This document shows positions 9,562-18,269 of a DNA stretch of 64,000 nt, piece after piece (positions within the stretch are counted from its first letter, which is position 1; each line of letters starts with the position of its first letter). This DNA is from Fluviispira vulneris. GTDB lineage: Bacteria; Bdellovibrionota_B; Oligoflexia; Silvanigrellales; Silvanigrellaceae. The position numbers and the translations under genes are program-made. The notes beneath the pieces are model-generated. The model searched no databases. It was not told the DNA's origin and was given only the letters and a program-made list of their open reading frames with translations. The stretch lies in contig NZ_JACRSE010000002.1 of the NCBI RefSeq assembly GCF_014281055.1, forward strand, positions 558,001 to 622,000, in the 5' to 3' direction.

Positions 9562-10575
9562 ATGCAAAATTATATTATTGAAAATGCTGTTAAACGTGCT
9601 GAACATATTTCGAGTGCTGTCAACTGGTATACTCTCGCATTTAAAGAAAACGAAGAGTTTAAGAGAAATTTTTTGCAATTAATAGATGAACTTGTTCAAT
9701 GCTCAATATTAGAAAAATCTAATAAACAAGTTTTCTTTATTGCAGTCGGAAAATCAGCGCATGTTGCGCAATTAGCTGTGTCTATGCTTGTCAGCGTTGG
9801 TATTTTAGCTCGATTTGTTCATCCAACAGAAGCCTTGCATGGAGATCTTGGGGTCGTTGGGCAAAAAGATATAGTTGTTTTGATCTCCAATAATGGCAGA
9901 AGCTCTGAACTCTTGCAGCTTATACCTGGCTTAGAAGATAGAAACGTTAAAATTTTTGCTATGACTTCAAAAGAAGATTCTCCATTGGCAAAATTGGCAC
10001 AGTTTTTATTGTTAATTCCGCCTTTTGATGAAAATTGCCCTCTTGCACAGGCACCGATAACAAGCACAGTAACTTCTTTATCTCTCTGTCAACTGTTGGT
10101 TGCAGCAACCGTTGAAATGCGCAATTACCCGATCGATGATTACGCACGTAATCATCCTGGTGGGGCGATTGGGAAAAGAATATTCTTAAAAGCAGATAAT
10201 CTTATGATTCATGGGAACGACTTACCTACAGTTCATCTCACTGATTCATTTCAAACTGTCGTATCTACTTTTACTAAATATTCTAAAGCCGCAGTGCTCG
10301 TTTTAGAGCAACAAAAGTTTTTAGGTCTTATTACTGAAAAAGATCTGCGCAAAGCTATGGAAAAATATGGACCAAAGGTTTTTGAGTGCAGTGCTCATGA
10401 AATTATGAATAAAAATCCAACTTCTGTGCGTCCTGGACTCCTTGCCATTGAGGTTTTCCAATTGATGAATTCGAAAAATCCACCTTTTAACTTACTGCCC
10501 GTAATTGACAGTGAAGGCAATGGAGTGGGATTGGTTCGTCTGCTCGATTTCGTTGCGGCTGGTGTTACATTATAA
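9562..10575 (+). CDS. kdsD: Arabinose-5-phosphate isomerase (SIS plus two CBS domains)
   Basis: Converts ribulose-5-phosphate to arabinose-5-phosphate, the first committed step toward Kdo of lipopolysaccharide. An SIS domain (residues about 45-185, with VGKSAHVAQLAVSMLVSVG, the GDLG motif and ISNNGRSSELLQLIP) is followed by HPGGAIGKR, a hallmark of this family. A CBS pair then runs to the C terminus (LVLEQQKFLGLITEKDLR, LLPVIDSEGNGVGLVRLLD). The length of 337 residues is close to E. coli KdsD (328). Its presence supports an LPS-bearing outer membrane. Confidence 0.92.
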   Translation: MQNYIIENAVKRAEHISSAVNWYTLAFKENEEFKRNFLQLIDELVQCSILEKSNKQVFFIAVGKSAHVAQLAVSMLVSVGILARFVHPTEALHGDLGVVGQKDIVVLISNNGRSSELLQLIPGLEDRNVKIFAMTSKEDSPLAKLAQFLLLIPPFDENCPLAQAPITSTVTSLSLCQLLVAATVEMRNYPIDDYARNHPGGAIGKRIFLKADNLMIHGNDLPTVHLTDSFQTVVSTFTKYSKAAVLVLEQQKFLGLITEKDLRKAMEKYGPKVFECSAHEIMNKNPTSVRPGLLAIEVFQLMNSKNPPFNLLPVIDSEGNGVGLVRLLDFVAAGVTL

Positions 10576-10589
10576 TTATTATAATTGAT

Positions 10590-11531
10590 TTAGCGTTGTT
10601 TGATAGCAATTTTCTCTAAAGTACTCATAGCCATGTCTCGCATTTTTTCGTTCTGATGATTTTTAGAAAGCCAAATAATTTCTCTTTTTATTTCTCCTCC
10701 ACCTATCATTTCCATCAGTGGAAATAATCTAAATTGCACCCAAGCTTTTTCTTTACGAAAGCTTAAAATCCATTTTTCAACGTTATTACGTGCTATTTTT
10801 GCGATTTCATCTCCAAAAATTTCTCTATAAGATGTCGTGGATGCTCCATAGATAATATTTAAATTAGTAAATTCTTCCTCGGTTAATTTGCTTTTTCTTT
10901 TTACATTTTCAACTAAATATCTATTCATTAATATAGGAGTCCAAATTCTAAATTTATCTGGATTTTTTAAATCAATATTATCATTTTCAATTTTTCCATA
11001 TTCTGATATTTCGGATAGAGATGAGTTTTCACTTTCCCGAATTGCTTTAGCAACTTTGACAACCCAATTATTTAAAGCTTTGATATAAGCTTTATCATCA
11101 GTCGATTTAAGTGTATCAATCCAACTGCTCAAGCGACCTTCATTAATTTCTTTTTCAATAACATTATTTGCTTCAGGAATACCTGCAATAATGGCAAGGG
11201 AAAGTAGTCCTTGTTCGCCTAGTTGTGGTTCATAATCTTTTTTATTAGCCATATTTAAGACATACTCTCTTAATAAATTTTCACAACCCTTTATTTTTTT
11301 ATTGCTAAGATCTTTAGCGAATTGAGCTCGTACTTTTTCATCAAGTAAAACTTCATTTTTAATCCGCTCAATAAATTCTTTAAGGTAATTAAAACTCTTT
11401 CCTGTTTCAAATTCATTGCATAATTTAGTCACTTTTTTTTGTGGTGAAATATTTTCTTTGAGTGTTTTATCTTGGGCAAAAGCATTTAAAGACAAAAAAG
11501 AAAATAATATTATAATTTTTTTATTAATCAT
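10590..11531 (-). CDS. Exported protein of unknown function, helical
   Basis: I do not recognise this 313-residue protein. It begins with a signal peptide (MINKKIIILFSFLSLNAFAQ) and is helical and rich in Lys/Glu, with segments such as GEQGLLSLAIIAGIPEANNVIEKEI and WVQFRLFPLMEMIGGGEIKR that look like HEAT-style helix pairs. The start at 11531 is chosen over an ATG at 11567 because the signal peptide begins there; the gene then overlaps the end of the upstream membrane protein by eight bases, so the two are probably translationally coupled. It is convergent with kdsD (14-base gap). A periplasmic partner of the small membrane protein is the simplest guess. Confidence 0.6.
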   Translation of the reverse strand: MINKKIIILFSFLSLNAFAQDKTLKENISPQKKVTKLCNEFETGKSFNYLKEFIERIKNEVLLDEKVRAQFAKDLSNKKIKGCENLLREYVLNMANKKDYEPQLGEQGLLSLAIIAGIPEANNVIEKEINEGRLSSWIDTLKSTDDKAYIKALNNWVVKVAKAIRESENSSLSEISEYGKIENDNIDLKNPDKFRIWTPILMNRYLVENVKRKSKLTEEEFTNLNIIYGASTTSYREIFGDEIAKIARNNVEKWILSFRKEKAWVQFRLFPLMEMIGGGEIKREIIWLSKNHQNEKMRDMAMSTLEKIAIKQR

Positions 11532-11994
11532 TGACTCTCTCCACCTTCCATACATAATTATTTTCATTGTCAGTTTTATTTAAATAAGAAATATATAATT
11601 TTTTTATTTTATTATCAGCTAAAATATTTTGGGTGAATTCTTTAGCATTCATAGTTTTGTTATTAAATTCGTATTGGATTTCGGATTTCAAAGATTTTGG
11701 AATTAAAAGAGAACTGAGTGAAAGTAACAATCTTTGAGGATTTTTTTCCTCTTTAAAGCTATTGATATCAATTGAAAATTTAATTTTATATGAAATCGTC
11801 AATTCTTCTTCTAAAGTTCTCAAAGCTCTTATTAATAAACTTCTATTATCAGTCATATTTAAATTTTTAAGGCATAATGTGGGAACAAGATTTTCTCTCA
11901 ACGCGCGATATCTGTTGTTTAAGATAAACCAAGCAACACCTGCCCAGACTGCAAAGATTGTGAAAATAAAATGAAAAATAAAATTTGCGAGCAA
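11524..11994 (-). CDS. Small membrane-anchored protein of unknown function
   Basis: A 156-residue protein with one N-terminal membrane segment (FIFHFIFTIFAVWAGVAWFIL, residues about 4-25), followed by an NNRYR positive patch and a soluble domain of mixed strands and helices. No known family is recognised. The start is TTG (11994) with GGAG six bases upstream. It overlaps the following secreted-protein gene by eight bases and is divergent from relA, sharing a short promoter region. Confidence 0.55.
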   Translation of the reverse strand: MLANFIFHFIFTIFAVWAGVAWFILNNRYRALRENLVPTLCLKNLNMTDNRSLLIRALRTLEEELTISYKIKFSIDINSFKEEKNPQRLLLSLSSLLIPKSLKSEIQYEFNNKTMNAKEFTQNILADNKIKKLYISYLNKTDNENNYVWKVERVND

Positions 11995-12041
11995 AAAATT
12001 CTCCTTTTCTTTACAAAAAGCTTGTCTTTGTGCAAAATCTA

Positions 12042-12061
12042 ATATGCAAATTGTTGCATAT
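12042..12061. promoter_or_regulatory. Inverted repeat upstream of relA, operator candidate
   Basis: ATATGCAA and TTGCATAT form a perfect 8-bp inverted repeat separated by ATTG. It sits in the 104-base divergent gap between the TTG-start membrane protein and relA, 37 bases before the relA start. The size and spacing suit a dimeric regulator; no regulator is identified. Confidence 0.4.
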
Positions 12062-12098
12062 TTCTAGCATTTTATTGCACTAAGGGAGTTTTTTCTGC

Positions 12099-14411
12099 AT
12101 GGGATCTGAAAATACAAAGACACCACCAAATCAACCTGAAGCTCAAGAGTCAGACTCTAGGCAAACTCCCAATGAAGATATAGAGAAAATAGCACTCGAT
12201 GCCTACCTATCACTCAAAGAAAAATGCATGAGCTATTTGTCAGAAACCTCTGAACCTATTCTCTATAAAGCATTTAAATTTGCCCACAATTTACATGCTG
12301 GGCAAAGAAGAAAAAGTGGTGAACCTTATATCATTCACCCGCTTGCAGTTGCAGAAATCCTCGCTGAATTCAAAATTGATGAAACCTCGTTAGTTGCTGC
12401 TATTTTACATGATGTGGTAGAAGACACACATGTGTCGGTAGAAGAAGTCTCTCATGAATTTGGCGAGCCGGTCGCTGCTTTAGTTGAGGGTTTGACGAAA
12501 TTAGCAAAAGTTCAATTCCGTTCCTCACAAGAAAAAATGGCAGAAAATTTTAGAAAAATGATCGTAGCGATGTCGCGTGATATCCGTGTAATCATAGTAA
12601 AACTTGCAGATAGAACCCACAATATGCGGACTCTTCGTGCACTGAGTCTTGAAAAAAGACAGCGTATTGCAGAAGAAACGCTTGAAATTTATGCGCCCTT
12701 AGCAGGACGTTTGGGTATGTATAAAATAAAAGCTGAACTCGAAGATCTCTGCCTCAGAGAGCTAAAACCATCTGTTTATTATAGCCTTATATCTAGGGTG
12801 GCACAAAAGAAAACGGAAAGAGATAAAATCATTGAAACAGCGCGAGAGCATCTTGCTTTAAAATTAAAAGAGGCAGGAATTGAAGCGAAAGTTTATGGTC
12901 GAGCTAAACATTTTTACTCTATTTATCGCAAAATGTCGGACAAGCAAATGGAGTTTGAAGACATTTATGATCTTTTTGCGTTGCGTGTTATCGTTGATTC
13001 TCCCAATGAATGTTATGAAACATTAGGAATTATTCATAATATTTATAGACCCGTGCCAGGACGTTTTAAAGATTTTATAGCAATGCCGAAGGCAAACTTA
13101 TATCAAAGTTTGCACACAACTATTGTTGCTGCCAAAGGTGAATTGCTTGAAGTACAGATTCGCACTGCACAAATGCACCATATTGCAGAAAATGGGATTG
13201 CTGCCCATTGGGCATACAAAGAACGTAGAAAAGAAGCCGAAGGTAACAAATTAAATCCAGTAGATTTCGAAAAATTCAAATGGCTGAAGCAAATTGTTCG
13301 CCATCAAAAAGAATTGTCAGATCCTGATGAATTTATGGAAGCTGTAAAAGTCGATCTTTTTGATGAAGAAGTTTACGTTTTTTCTCCAAAAGGTGATGTG
13401 TTTGAATTACGGAAAGGCTCAACTTGTCTTGACTTTGCCTTTGCCATTCACACGGATTTAGGTCTCAGGACTACCGGTGCAAAAATCAATGGTCGGATTG
13501 CTACGTTACGCACACGTCTCCACAGTGGTGATGTCATAGAACTTCTTGTTGGTAATAAAATAAGAGCTACGAAGGATTGGTTGAACTTTACAACCACCAC
13601 AAAAGCACGGAATAAAATTCGTGCCTGGTTACGCAGTGAAGAACGCACACATGCCAAACAACTTGGTCAAGAAATGCTTGAAGAAGAGCTTACAAAAGTT
13701 GGTTCAAGTTTTGAAAAAGTGCAGAAAATGGGTGTTTTCCAAGAAATCAATAAATTTTTTAGTGTAGGTGGTTTTGAGGATCTTATCTTACAAATTGGTT
13801 ACGGAAAACTCGATGCCAAAGCTGTCGTGCAAAAGCTTTCGCTTGCTGTGCCAATCCAAAAAAATGAAGTCTTATCTGAACCGAGTAAAACGATTCAACA
13901 AGAGTTGATCGAGGTGCAAACTGCGCAAGAGATTTTAAAGAACAAGCAAAGTAAGAAGAAAATTGACAGTGAAGATGCCGTTCGAGTTCAAGGAATGACT
14001 GGTATCATTGTGAGAATGGCACGTTGCTGTGAACCCCTTCCAGGACAGCCAATAGTAGGTTTTGTTTCAAGGAGTCGAGGTGTTACAGTGCATGCAGCCA
14101 ACTGTTCTTGGGCTCTTTCAAATGACCCAGCAAGACGTGTGGATTGTACCTGGAACGTTGTTACAGCTGGTGCTCACAATGTGCGCGTGCGTATTACAGC
14201 CCATGATAAACCCGGAATTTTGGCAGCTATTACCAAAGTTGTTTCCTCATCGCAGATCAATATCGGAGGAATGGAGTGTTTTACAAATCCGCAAAAAAGA
14301 GCAGTCATTTTATTAAAACTTGAATTAGCTGATATTCATCAGCTTAAGGATATACATCAGAAAATTGAAGCGGTAGATGGAATTATCCATGTGGAAAGAA
14401 CAATGGGATGA
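12099..14411 (+). CDS. relA: Bifunctional (p)ppGpp synthetase/hydrolase (RelA/SpoT, Rsh)
   Basis: Makes and degrades the stringent alarmone. Order of domains in 770 residues: HD hydrolase (HAGQRRKSGEPYIIHPLAVA, ILHDVVEDT near 104); synthetase (YGRAKHFYSIYRKM, YDLFALRVIVDSPNECYETLG, then PGRFKDFIAMPKANLYQSLH near 325); TGS (EVYVFSPKGDVFELRKGST); a zinc-finger/RIS domain with ARCCEPLPGQPIVG; and a C-terminal ACT domain. The intact HD motif and the RFKD (RxKD-type) synthetase signature mark a bifunctional Rel rather than an E. coli RelA-type synthetase. Its stop codon overlaps the next start (ATGA), coupling it to a POT-like carrier, which is unusual company. Confidence 0.95.
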   Translation: MGSENTKTPPNQPEAQESDSRQTPNEDIEKIALDAYLSLKEKCMSYLSETSEPILYKAFKFAHNLHAGQRRKSGEPYIIHPLAVAEILAEFKIDETSLVAAILHDVVEDTHVSVEEVSHEFGEPVAALVEGLTKLAKVQFRSSQEKMAENFRKMIVAMSRDIRVIIVKLADRTHNMRTLRALSLEKRQRIAEETLEIYAPLAGRLGMYKIKAELEDLCLRELKPSVYYSLISRVAQKKTERDKIIETAREHLALKLKEAGIEAKVYGRAKHFYSIYRKMSDKQMEFEDIYDLFALRVIVDSPNECYETLGIIHNIYRPVPGRFKDFIAMPKANLYQSLHTTIVAAKGELLEVQIRTAQMHHIAENGIAAHWAYKERRKEAEGNKLNPVDFEKFKWLKQIVRHQKELSDPDEFMEAVKVDLFDEEVYVFSPKGDVFELRKGSTCLDFAFAIHTDLGLRTTGAKINGRIATLRTRLHSGDVIELLVGNKIRATKDWLNFTTTTKARNKIRAWLRSEERTHAKQLGQEMLEEELTKVGSSFEKVQKMGVFQEINKFFSVGGFEDLILQIGYGKLDAKAVVQKLSLAVPIQKNEVLSEPSKTIQQELIEVQTAQEILKNKQSKKKIDSEDAVRVQGMTGIIVRMARCCEPLPGQPIVGFVSRSRGVTVHAANCSWALSNDPARRVDCTWNVVTAGAHNVRVRITAHDKPGILAAITKVVSSSQINIGGMECFTNPQKRAVILLKLELADIHQLKDIHQKIEAVDGIIHVERTMG

Positions 14412-15595
14412 CAAAAAAAAACTATGAGTCCGTTATTTTGTTGATGGCAGCAGAAGCATTAGAACGATTTGCATATTTTTTTATTTCATTTATTTTTATT
14501 ATTTACATGATGACCCCACATGGCAGTGGGGGGCTAGGTTTTACCCAAGAGCTCTCATACAAAATAGCTGGTATTTTCTCTCTCTCAATTCTTTTGTTAC
14601 CACTTTTATTTGCTCCCTTTATTGATAGAAAAATTGGTATGAAGAAAGCAACTCAATGGGGTGCTATTGCTTTATTTATTGGATATATTTTTGCTTTTAT
14701 AGCTTTTTATTTAAATGCGAATTTTATTTATTTATCATTTTTTTTATGTGCGATTGGCACCTCAATTGTTAAGCCTACAATGAGTGCCCTTGTTTCTAAA
14801 GTATTGCCAGAAAACAATTTTATTTTAGATATTTTATACATAATATTTATAATTATTGTAAATATTTCTTCTATTTCATCAGCATATTTTGCTTCAGTTT
14901 TAATATCAAAATATGCGATACCTCTATATTTTAATTTTCTAGTTTCAGCTATTTTAATTATGTTTTATTTTATTTTAATAAAAGTATTTTATAAAAGTAT
15001 GCAAAAAGTACAGACTGAAGTCGAACCTAGTAACATTGAAAATACAAAATTCATTTATTTAGGGAGCTTCCTTCTTTGTTTTTTAATAGGAATAGCAGCG
15101 AGTTTATCGGCAAAAATATTTCCAGCCCCACTATCAGCGGTATACTGGGGAGGGATGACCTTAGGTTTAGTTTCGTTAGCCTATTTTCTTTATAAAAAAA
15201 GGATTGAAAAAAATAAATATTTTTATAATTACTTTATTCCTGCAACTATTCTGTTTTTTTGTGTAATAAATGTCTTTTTTAAAGATATTGGAACAATTTC
15301 TCCAATTATACCTGGAATGTATTCTTCTTTTGATCTCTTTTTTAATTTTGTTGCTTTTCCTATGGCTCTTGCATTTGTAGCGAAAGCTTCAAATGCAAAA
15401 TATTTGGTTACAGCTCAGGCTGCTCTCCTTTTTCTTTTTGCATATGGCTCAATATTAATGAAAAATTTTTTAAAGCATCCGATGTTTGTTGGTGATTTTA
15501 AATTATTATTTCTTGCTATATTAGTTTTCATTATTACATTTCTTATATTAAGAATCAGTAAAAAATATGTAAAAGAATTAAAAGAAAAAGATTAA
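14408..15595 (+). CDS. POT/PTR-like MFS carrier, possibly peptide transporter
   Basis: A 395-residue membrane protein with about twelve hydrophobic segments. The N-terminal ALERFAYFFISF resembles the ERFxYY motif of proton-dependent oligopeptide transporters, and GTSIVKPTMSALVSKVLPE resembles their conserved G-x-x-x-KP-x-x-S element. The protein is shorter than usual POT members (about 450-500) and the later signature regions are weak, so the substrate is uncertain. The start overlaps the relA stop by four bases. Coupling a candidate peptide importer to the alarmone enzyme may link uptake to starvation control; that is inference. Confidence 0.6.
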   Translation: MTKKNYESVILLMAAEALERFAYFFISFIFIIYMMTPHGSGGLGFTQELSYKIAGIFSLSILLLPLLFAPFIDRKIGMKKATQWGAIALFIGYIFAFIAFYLNANFIYLSFFLCAIGTSIVKPTMSALVSKVLPENNFILDILYIIFIIIVNISSISSAYFASVLISKYAIPLYFNFLVSAILIMFYFILIKVFYKSMQKVQTEVEPSNIENTKFIYLGSFLLCFLIGIAASLSAKIFPAPLSAVYWGGMTLGLVSLAYFLYKKRIEKNKYFYNYFIPATILFFCVINVFFKDIGTISPIIPGMYSSFDLFFNFVAFPMALAFVAKASNAKYLVTAQAALLFLFAYGSILMKNFLKHPMFVGDFKLLFLAILVFIITFLILRISKKYVKELKEKD

Positions 15596-15791
15596 AAATA
15601 TTTCCTATCTAATTTAATTTATTTTAAAAAATAAAAATCAACTTATTATTTCAGTCTTTTATATGTGTTAAATAATTGACGGATAGTACATTTTTATGAC
15701 GACACAGTTACATTCATTCCATTAAAATATCCTTATATAATATTTTATCTTCTGAGATACGTAATTAAATTTTTTACATTAGGAGATTACA

Positions 15792-16838
15792 ATGGTTTAT
15801 GGGTTGAAACACAAAAAACGGGATATTCTGTTAACTTGTTTTGTTTTAATTTCAGCATCCATAAGTTTACCTGTATTTAGTAAAACGCAATTTTCTGCTA
15901 AGGAAGTTATCAGTAAAGTCTATCAAGAAGTAAAAAATTCCGAGAAGAAATTAAGTGAACAAGAAAAAGGAAAAGTGGCAGATTATATTCCTGAATTGGC
16001 TGCTGCAAATCCAGAGTATTTTGCGATTTCGATAGCTAATATCAATGGTGGTGTTGAAAGCATTGGAGATTTTAATGTGCCTTTCTCCATTCAATCTATA
16101 TCAAAACCTTTTATTTATGGTTTAGCTCTCAAAGATCATCAAAACGATACAAAGTTTTCAGTAGATGAGCGTGTGGGTTTAAATGCCACGGGCCATGCAT
16201 TTAATTCAATTGTTTCAATCACTGAAAAAGAAGATCACAAACAAAATCCTATGGTGAATGCGGGCGCAATTCAAGTCACGAGTTATTTAAAAGAAGGAAC
16301 TGAACGCGATAAATGGAAGCATGCTTTAAACTATATGAATAGTTTATCAGATGGTAAAACTTTTTTAGGTGAAAAAGTTTATCGCTCAGAATCGGCAACA
16401 AATCAAAATAATCAAAAAATTGCTAATATGTTATTCGATTTTAAAATGATTGATGACAACCCAATGGACGCACTTGATCGCTACACTAAGGCTTGTTCCA
16501 TTATGGTGACCACAAAACAATTGGCTTTGATGGGTGCAACGCTCGCAAATGGTGGAATGAATCCTGTGAGCAAAAAACGCATTTTAAGTAATTCACAAGT
16601 AAGAAATATACTTTCACAAATGGTCGTGAGTGGTTTGTACGAAAACAGTGGTGCTTGGTGGACAGAAGTGGGCTTGCCAACAAAAAGTGGTGTTGCAGGT
16701 GGTCTTTTGGCTGTGTTTCCTCGTAATTATGCAATTGCTGTCTTTTCTCCACGCCTTGATAAAGCAGGTAACAGTGTGCGTGGGCAAGCCGTGATTAAGA
16801 AAATTTCACAAATGTACAATCTGCATATGTTAAATTAA
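15792..16838 (+). CDS. glsA: Glutaminase with signal peptide
   Basis: Hydrolyses glutamine to glutamate and ammonia. It belongs to the serine-dependent beta-lactamase-like glutaminases: the SxxK nucleophile element is in QSISKPFIYGLAL, followed by the family marker NPMVNAGAIQVTS, and YTKACSIMVTTKQLA and LPTKSGVAGG form the rest of the active site. The usual length is about 308; here 348, the extra residues being an N-terminal signal sequence (DILLTCFVLISASISLPVFS), so the enzyme should act in the periplasm or outside. AGGAG eight bases before the ATG. It converges with the receiver-TPR gene with a three-base gap and no hairpin. Confidence 0.92.
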   Translation: MVYGLKHKKRDILLTCFVLISASISLPVFSKTQFSAKEVISKVYQEVKNSEKKLSEQEKGKVADYIPELAAANPEYFAISIANINGGVESIGDFNVPFSIQSISKPFIYGLALKDHQNDTKFSVDERVGLNATGHAFNSIVSITEKEDHKQNPMVNAGAIQVTSYLKEGTERDKWKHALNYMNSLSDGKTFLGEKVYRSESATNQNNQKIANMLFDFKMIDDNPMDALDRYTKACSIMVTTKQLALMGATLANGGMNPVSKKRILSNSQVRNILSQMVVSGLYENSGAWWTEVGLPTKSGVAGGLLAVFPRNYAIAVFSPRLDKAGNSVRGQAVIKKISQMYNLHMLN

Positions 16839-16841
16839 TGT

Positions 16842-18113
16842 TCAATGCTCATGCTTACTTTTTTTACTGAGTTTTTCTGAGTATTCAGCTTCAAACTTTG
16901 CAGCACCTTTTGCCTGTAATTCTAATAATAATTTTTTCTCTGGAATAAGATCGAACTCATCTGAGGCAAGAGCTTCTTGAAAATAAGCACTTGCTTCTTT
17001 TATATCGCCTTTTCTAAAATGAGCAAGTCCTAAATTAAAATTGATATGTCCTCTGTACTTCTGAAAATATTGAATAGCATTTTTATAAAATGCTATCGCT
17101 TGATCGTATTTATGGTGTTTCACTAAAGAAACGCCTTTATTATTATAAAAACTAGCAAGGTGTTTATTTTCAAAATCTCCCTCAATTTTTTTAAAAAATT
17201 CCTTTGCTTCATTATGCTTTCCATTTAATGAATTAACCTTCCCAAGCCCTAATAATGCAGTGGTGTCATTTGGATTGAGATTTACAGCTTCTTTAAATTT
17301 TTCTTCCGCCATATAATTTTTATTTAAGCCAAGAAGTGCTTCACCAGTCATAGATTTATGGGAAATATTTTTGGAACTTTTTGCTTCGAGTCTTTCAAAA
17401 ATCATAAGAGCCTCATCAAATCTCCCTGCAAGACAAAGAGCTTTACCAAGTGAACTCATGGCTTTTAATGTAAGCATAGCGTTACTTTTTGTATCATCTT
17501 TTATATGACTTTGAAAAAAATCGATAGCTTCTCCGTATTGGTTTTTGAGCATATGAATTTCACCACCAATATGAAAAAAACGCGGATTCGTATTTATCTC
17601 TTCTTTGACAAGTGGGTCCTGGAGAATTTCATCGCATAATTTAATATTTTCGGTATGAATGGCATGTTCAAGTTTTTTTAGTTTCCGATGAAGTTCGGAT
17701 TGTGCCAAATATTTATTTTTGATTTCTGTCATTTTTAACATAAAAGAATTGCCATTTATAATTTTTGGAAAAGTGTAAATAATGTCTAATTCTGCCATGA
17801 GATATTTATCTTCATCATCAAAATGTTGGGAATAAGTTATAAAATCAATGTGATCATAATTATGATTTTGGCGAACTTGTTGTGCAAATATATTGCCTTG
17901 TATTTCCTTCATTTTCCAATCAAACAATATATAGTGAATATCATGACATTCAGACTCCAAAATTTCAAAAGCCACTCCGGTATTTGCTGCAGTTGTGACT
18001 GTAAAGCTATCACTTGCTTTAAGAAATCCTGAAAAAAAGGAACGAGCTTCTCTTTTTTCATCTACTAAAAGGATTCGAATTGCGTTTTTATTTTCGGTCT
18101 GAGTGTTTTCCAT
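16842..18113 (-). CDS. Response-regulator receiver domain fused to TPR repeats
   Basis: Residues about 10-130 form a receiver domain: RILLVDEK supplies the acidic pocket, YILFDWKM the phospho-accepting aspartate, and TFPK the conserved lysine. The rest (about 160-410) is a run of TPR helices, such as AKSSKNISHKSMTGEALLGL, NLNPNDTTALLGLGKVNSL and FNLGLAHFRKGDIKEASAYF. There is no DNA-binding or enzymatic output, so the phosphorylated form probably acts through protein contacts. The layout recalls single-receiver TPR proteins of Gammaproteobacteria. The start at 18113 has GGAG five bases upstream and is preferred to an ATG 15 bases earlier. No histidine kinase lies nearby. Confidence 0.8.
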   Translation of the reverse strand: MENTQTENKNAIRILLVDEKREARSFFSGFLKASDSFTVTTAANTGVAFEILESECHDIHYILFDWKMKEIQGNIFAQQVRQNHNYDHIDFITYSQHFDDEDKYLMAELDIIYTFPKIINGNSFMLKMTEIKNKYLAQSELHRKLKKLEHAIHTENIKLCDEILQDPLVKEEINTNPRFFHIGGEIHMLKNQYGEAIDFFQSHIKDDTKSNAMLTLKAMSSLGKALCLAGRFDEALMIFERLEAKSSKNISHKSMTGEALLGLNKNYMAEEKFKEAVNLNPNDTTALLGLGKVNSLNGKHNEAKEFFKKIEGDFENKHLASFYNNKGVSLVKHHKYDQAIAFYKNAIQYFQKYRGHINFNLGLAHFRKGDIKEASAYFQEALASDEFDLIPEKKLLLELQAKGAAKFEAEYSEKLSKKSKHEH

Positions 18114-18229
18114 AATGTCTCCAATCACTGTTTATTTAAATTATAACAAATTATGTGACGGAATTAAGAAAAGTCGAATCGCTAAAACATGACGGCCGAA
18201 TATATAAAGAATTTTCTTTGGAAAATTTT

Positions 18230-18269
18230 AAATTCCCATTTAATCTTATTATAATTATTATGGGAATTT
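18230..18269. terminator. Hairpin just after actC
   Basis: A 10-bp stem (AAATTCCCAT with its complement) encloses a 20-base AT loop that can itself pair. It abuts the actC stop codon. T-rich bases follow on the leftward transcript, so it probably ends the actC message. Confidence 0.55.

Noticed and set aside
15596-15791. Promoter from TTGACG near 15676 before glsA
   Set aside because: No -10-like hexamer at a 16-18 base spacing.
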